A stretch of DNA of 16,484 nucleotides, taken from assembly GCA_032353305.1 (NCBI GenBank), contig JAUCNG010403361.1:1-16484 (forward strand), read 5' to 3'. The notes under the pieces are model-generated. The model was not told the DNA's origin, did no database searches, and was given only the letters and a program-made list of their open reading frames with translations. The translations under genes and the position numbers were made by a program. How positions within the stretch are numbered: position 1 is the stretch's first letter; every line of letters begins with the position of its first letter. The stretch comes from Cephalothrix spiralis. Lineage: Eukaryota > Nemertea > Palaeonemertea > Archinemertea > Cephalotrichidae. Shown here in pieces: positions 16,312-16,484 of the stretch.

Positions 16312-16484
16312 ATTATGGATATGGCCAATTTTCACCAGGAATTCATAATGACGACGAAATTAAGACACGCAAATATTTGTCAAGTACTCGGATTTGAGGA
16401 AAATAATAACACTTTACGAATGGTAATTGCAATGGAATTATGTAGTGAAGATCTTCGGAAGTACTTTGTCAAAGATGGACCCAT
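16312..16484 (+). pseudogene. Continuation of the kinase domain after the in-frame TGA, cut by the window end
   Basis: In the same frame as the upstream ORF, the sequence encodes MDMANFHQEFIMTTKLRHAN, then a beta-4/beta-5-like stretch (ICQVLGFEEN, TLRMVIAMEL) and a helix-D-like stretch (CSEDLRKYF). The glutamate of HQEF lies 18 residues after K492, close to the 19-residue spacing in PKA, so helix C is intact in position. No other stop or frameshift occurs up to the window end. The HRD and DFG motifs would lie beyond it. The start of this entry is the base after TGA and not an initiation site. Confidence 0.75.

Noticed and set aside
16288-16338. A 51-nt intron that would remove the in-frame TGA
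   Set aside because: GTGTTA and TTCACCAG could serve as ends, but removal would delete the segment between the ATP lysine and helix C that the kinase fold needs, and that segment reads as normal kinase sequence.

Overview
This window looks like AT-rich nuclear DNA from a metazoan, most likely a marine invertebrate such as a cnidarian or bivalve; I cannot fix the clade. The evidence is GT-AG splice sites, long introns and intergenic spaces, degraded transposons of several classes, and genes with invertebrate-style architectures (ankyrin repeats plus protein kinase; an alpha-helical domain plus a beta-propeller-like region). There is no bacterial operon structure, Shine-Dalgarno spacing, CRISPR array or phage gene.

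Layout. 57-1334 is a head-to-tail duplication of a 638-bp repeat that looks identical in both copies; TTCACG-rich sequence follows to about 1590. 2261-2605 is a short non-autonomous element with inverted ends and TTAA flanks, of piggyBac type. 3301-4588 carries two candidate minus-strand exons of an unidentified gene, with a decayed tRNA-derived repeat in the intron between them. 5316-6238 is a putative upstream/promoter region. A plus-strand gene follows: coding exon 1 at 6556-6708, a 2.6-kb intron holding an antisense LINE 3' fragment and an 800-bp fold-back element, and coding exon 2 at 9317-10810. The predicted protein has 548 residues, with a helical N-terminal part, a beta-propeller-like part and a duplicated acidic tail. 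10811-14480 has no convincing gene but contains several inverted repeats, a 102-bp tandem duplication, a pair of NRF1-type sites and one low-confidence minus-strand ORF. From 14812 to the window end runs an ankyrin-repeat/protein-kinase gene with one in-frame TGA between the ATP-binding lysine and the helix-C glutamate of the kinase domain.

The most interesting relation is between the two plus-strand genes. Their proteins are unrelated, yet the roughly 300-360 bp upstream of each (5878-6238 and 14481-14779) are recognisably homologous, with conserved blocks in the same order. A weaker third relic lies at 11498-11578. This suggests that a 5' regulatory/UTR module was duplicated and now serves two different genes, which may therefore be co-expressed. 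Their joint function is unknown; a helical/propeller protein beside an ankyrin-kinase suits signalling or innate sensing, but that is inference only.
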